DNA of 5,975 nt from Nitrospirota bacterium (GTDB lineage: Bacteria > Nitrospirota > Thermodesulfovibrionia > Thermodesulfovibrionales > Magnetobacteriaceae). A model generated the notes under the pieces. That model did not search any database. It was not told the DNA's origin and was given only the letters and a program-made list of their open reading frames with translations. A program made the translations under genes and the position numbers. The stretch spans positions 1-5,975 of the forward strand of contig JADFXO010000248.1 in the NCBI GenBank assembly GCA_015233485.1, in the 5' to 3' direction. Below are positions 4,740 through 5,975 of this stretch, in pieces (positions within the stretch are counted from its first letter, which is position 1; each line of letters opens with the position of its first letter).

Positions 4740-5975
4740 CGCGTTGACCCTCCTTTTTTGTTATTCCTGAGCCTGTGAAAATGTCGAGAATTTCGACACC
4801 CTTGTCTGTGATCAAAAAATCCCTTGTCTTATTTGAATGGGACATCCCCCGTGACTTGATTACAGAAATCCCCCTTGTACGCTCTCCATTATATTCAATA
4901 TTTGTTAGAAATATCCACGTATCCATCAGCGAAGAAATATCCATGGAAGAAGTATAAAGGCTCTCGACCGACGCGGTAAGAGTAGTGTAAAGGGATGTGA
5001 TGTTACTTCCTTTCATAAAATCTATAAGCCTCATCATAAGCATCTTTATTTCATTTCCACTACCAATATCGGTATAATTCGTAATCGGGTCCATGACAAT
5101 TACGGATGGCGTGAATTCGTCAATAAGCCTGTGTATGATGGAAAGGTGAGTCTCTACGCCGAAGGAAGTGGGCCTGTTTGCGCTAAATCTTAAAACACCC
5201 TGTTTAATAAAAGGCTCAAGGTCTATGCCTATTGATCTGGCATTTCTGATTAGCTGAAGCGGAGATTCCTCGGATGCAAGATAGAGACATCTATGCCCCC
5301 GCTCACATGTTGCATGAGCTAAGTGTATAGCAATGCTTGTCTTTCCTGCGCCTGCCGTGCCTGAGACAAGCACCGTGCTGCCACGGAAATAGCCCTTTCC
5401 GTCCATCATTGTATCGAGATTGACGATGCCGGTAGAAATATGCTCATCAGACGCCTTGTATTCAAGCCCGACGGAGGTGACAGGGAGTACCGAGATCCCG
5501 GTTGAGTTTATGAGAAACGGATATTCGTTTGTGCCGTGACCAGAACCGCGATACTTTGTGATGCACAGCCGCCGGGTTAATATCTGCCTTTCCACCCTGT
5601 GGTCTATGAGGATTACACAGTCACTAATATACTGTTCGAGCCTGTTTCTTGTGAGTGAATTATCGCCACTTTCAGCGGTAACAATGGCTGTTACGCCTTT
5701 TTCCTTCAGCCATTTTAACAGCCTTTTAAACTCCGATCTCAGTAAGTCATGCTGCCTCAGTCCCGAAAAAAGAGAATCTATGGAATCGATACCTACTCTC
5801 TTTGCGTGAATTGTGCTTATTGCATAATCGAGTCTGATAAACAGACCTTCAAGGTCATCTGTGCCCGTTACTCCAATATCATTGGGATCTATACAAACGG
5901 AATCAACCACAATTTTGCCTTGTTTCGATAAGTCGGCAAGATCAAAACCAATGGAGGCGGTGTTTATAATGATGT
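4732..5975 (-). CDS. kaiC: KaiC-family double-domain ATPase/autokinase, 5' partial (KaiC2-like, Ser-Ser site)
   Basis: KaiC is a hexameric RecA-type ATPase that phosphorylates and dephosphorylates itself. The frame is open to the window edge; 413 residues are visible, starting at a position like residue 86 of the 519-residue cyanobacterial protein, so the CI Walker A and CI Glu pair are outside. Visible CI parts are the Walker B Asp63 in RVGIDSIDS and the KYRGSGH intersubunit motif (140-146). CII is complete: Walker A GTAGAGKT (205-212), Glu pair in ASEES (235-236), Walker B Asp295 in VMDPIT and KSRGMSH (373-379). The phosphosite segment DISSLMDT has Ser347-Ser348 where cyanobacterial KaiC has Ser431-Thr432, and Ser342 where it has Thr426. 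After EILDIFTGSG only about ten residues follow, so the usual A-loop and KaiA-binding tail are missing or very short. That pattern is known from KaiC2-type proteins, which work without KaiA. The GTG at 5910 is not the start. The gene ends inside kaiB. Confidence 0.95.
   Translation of the reverse strand, partial: IIINTASIGFDLADLSKQGKIVVDSVCIDPNDIGVTGTDDLEGLFIRLDYAISTIHAKRVGIDSIDSLFSGLRQHDLLRSEFKRLLKWLKEKGVTAIVTAESGDNSLTRNRLEQYISDCVILIDHRVERQILTRRLCITKYRGSGHGTNEYPFLINSTGISVLPVTSVGLEYKASDEHISTGIVNLDTMMDGKGYFRGSTVLVSGTAGAGKTSIAIHLAHATCERGHRCLYLASEESPLQLIRNARSIGIDLEPFIKQGVLRFSANRPTSFGVETHLSIIHRLIDEFTPSVIVMDPITNYTDIGSGNEIKMLMMRLIDFMKGSNITSLYTTLTASVESLYTSSMDISSLMDTWIFLTNIEYNGERTRGISVIKSRGMSHSNKTRDFLITDKGVEILDIFTGSGITKKEGQRGG
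4748..4755 (-). promoter_or_regulatory. Ribosome binding site of kaiB, inside the kaiC 3' end
   Basis: On the minus strand this reads AAGGAGGG, 8 bases before the kaiB GTG at 4739. It settles the GTG as the start and explains how a GTG-started gene overlapping kaiC can be well translated, since ribosomes finishing kaiC pass directly over it. Confidence 0.8.

Noticed and set aside
5908..5910. GTG at 5910 as the kaiC start
   Set aside because: The frame continues upstream to the window edge with clear KaiC sequence (NTASIGFDLADL), so the true start is outside.

Overview
The window appears to come from an environmental Gram-negative-type bacterium. The evidence is a class A penicillin-binding protein of the PBP1C type, a KaiC/KaiB pair without KaiA, and remnants of IS110- and IS21-family elements. 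A Nitrospirota or deltaproteobacterial-grade lineage is a reasonable guess from the style of the proteins, but nothing here proves it. Base composition is uneven: 60-base samples read by eye are GC-rich in the pbpC part and clearly AT-richer in the histidine kinase gene.

Layout. (1) Bases 1-1929, plus strand: most of pbpC, lacking its 5' end, with the glycosyltransferase, transpeptidase and C-terminal domains. (2) Bases about 1924-2949, plus strand: insertion-sequence debris. An internal piece of an IS110-family transposase starts at the pbpC stop codon. It is followed by a short non-coding stretch and then by the first third of an IS21-family istA, which is frameshifted and then cut off. (3) Bases 2964-5975, minus strand: a compact, coupled gene cluster, in transcription order kaiC (5' end outside the window), kaiB and a soluble PAS-domain histidine kinase. 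kaiC and kaiB overlap by 8 bases. kaiB and the kinase gene lie in the same reading frame, separated by one TGA and three codons. pbpC and the kai cluster converge on the IS debris.

How the genes work together. KaiC is a double-domain RecA-type ATPase of the cyanobacterial clock family. Its CII domain keeps the Walker motifs, the Glu pair and a Ser-Ser phosphosite in place of the cyanobacterial Ser-Thr, and its C-terminal tail is short, with no recognisable KaiA-binding segment. KaiB keeps the residues associated with fold switching. The kinase has a PAS domain where cyanobacterial SasA has a KaiB-like domain, and it carries no receiver, so its response regulator must be encoded elsewhere. The most plausible reading is a KaiA-independent KaiC2/KaiB2-type timing or stress-signalling module with its own dedicated kinase output. 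The link between kinase and Kai proteins is inferred from gene order and coupling.
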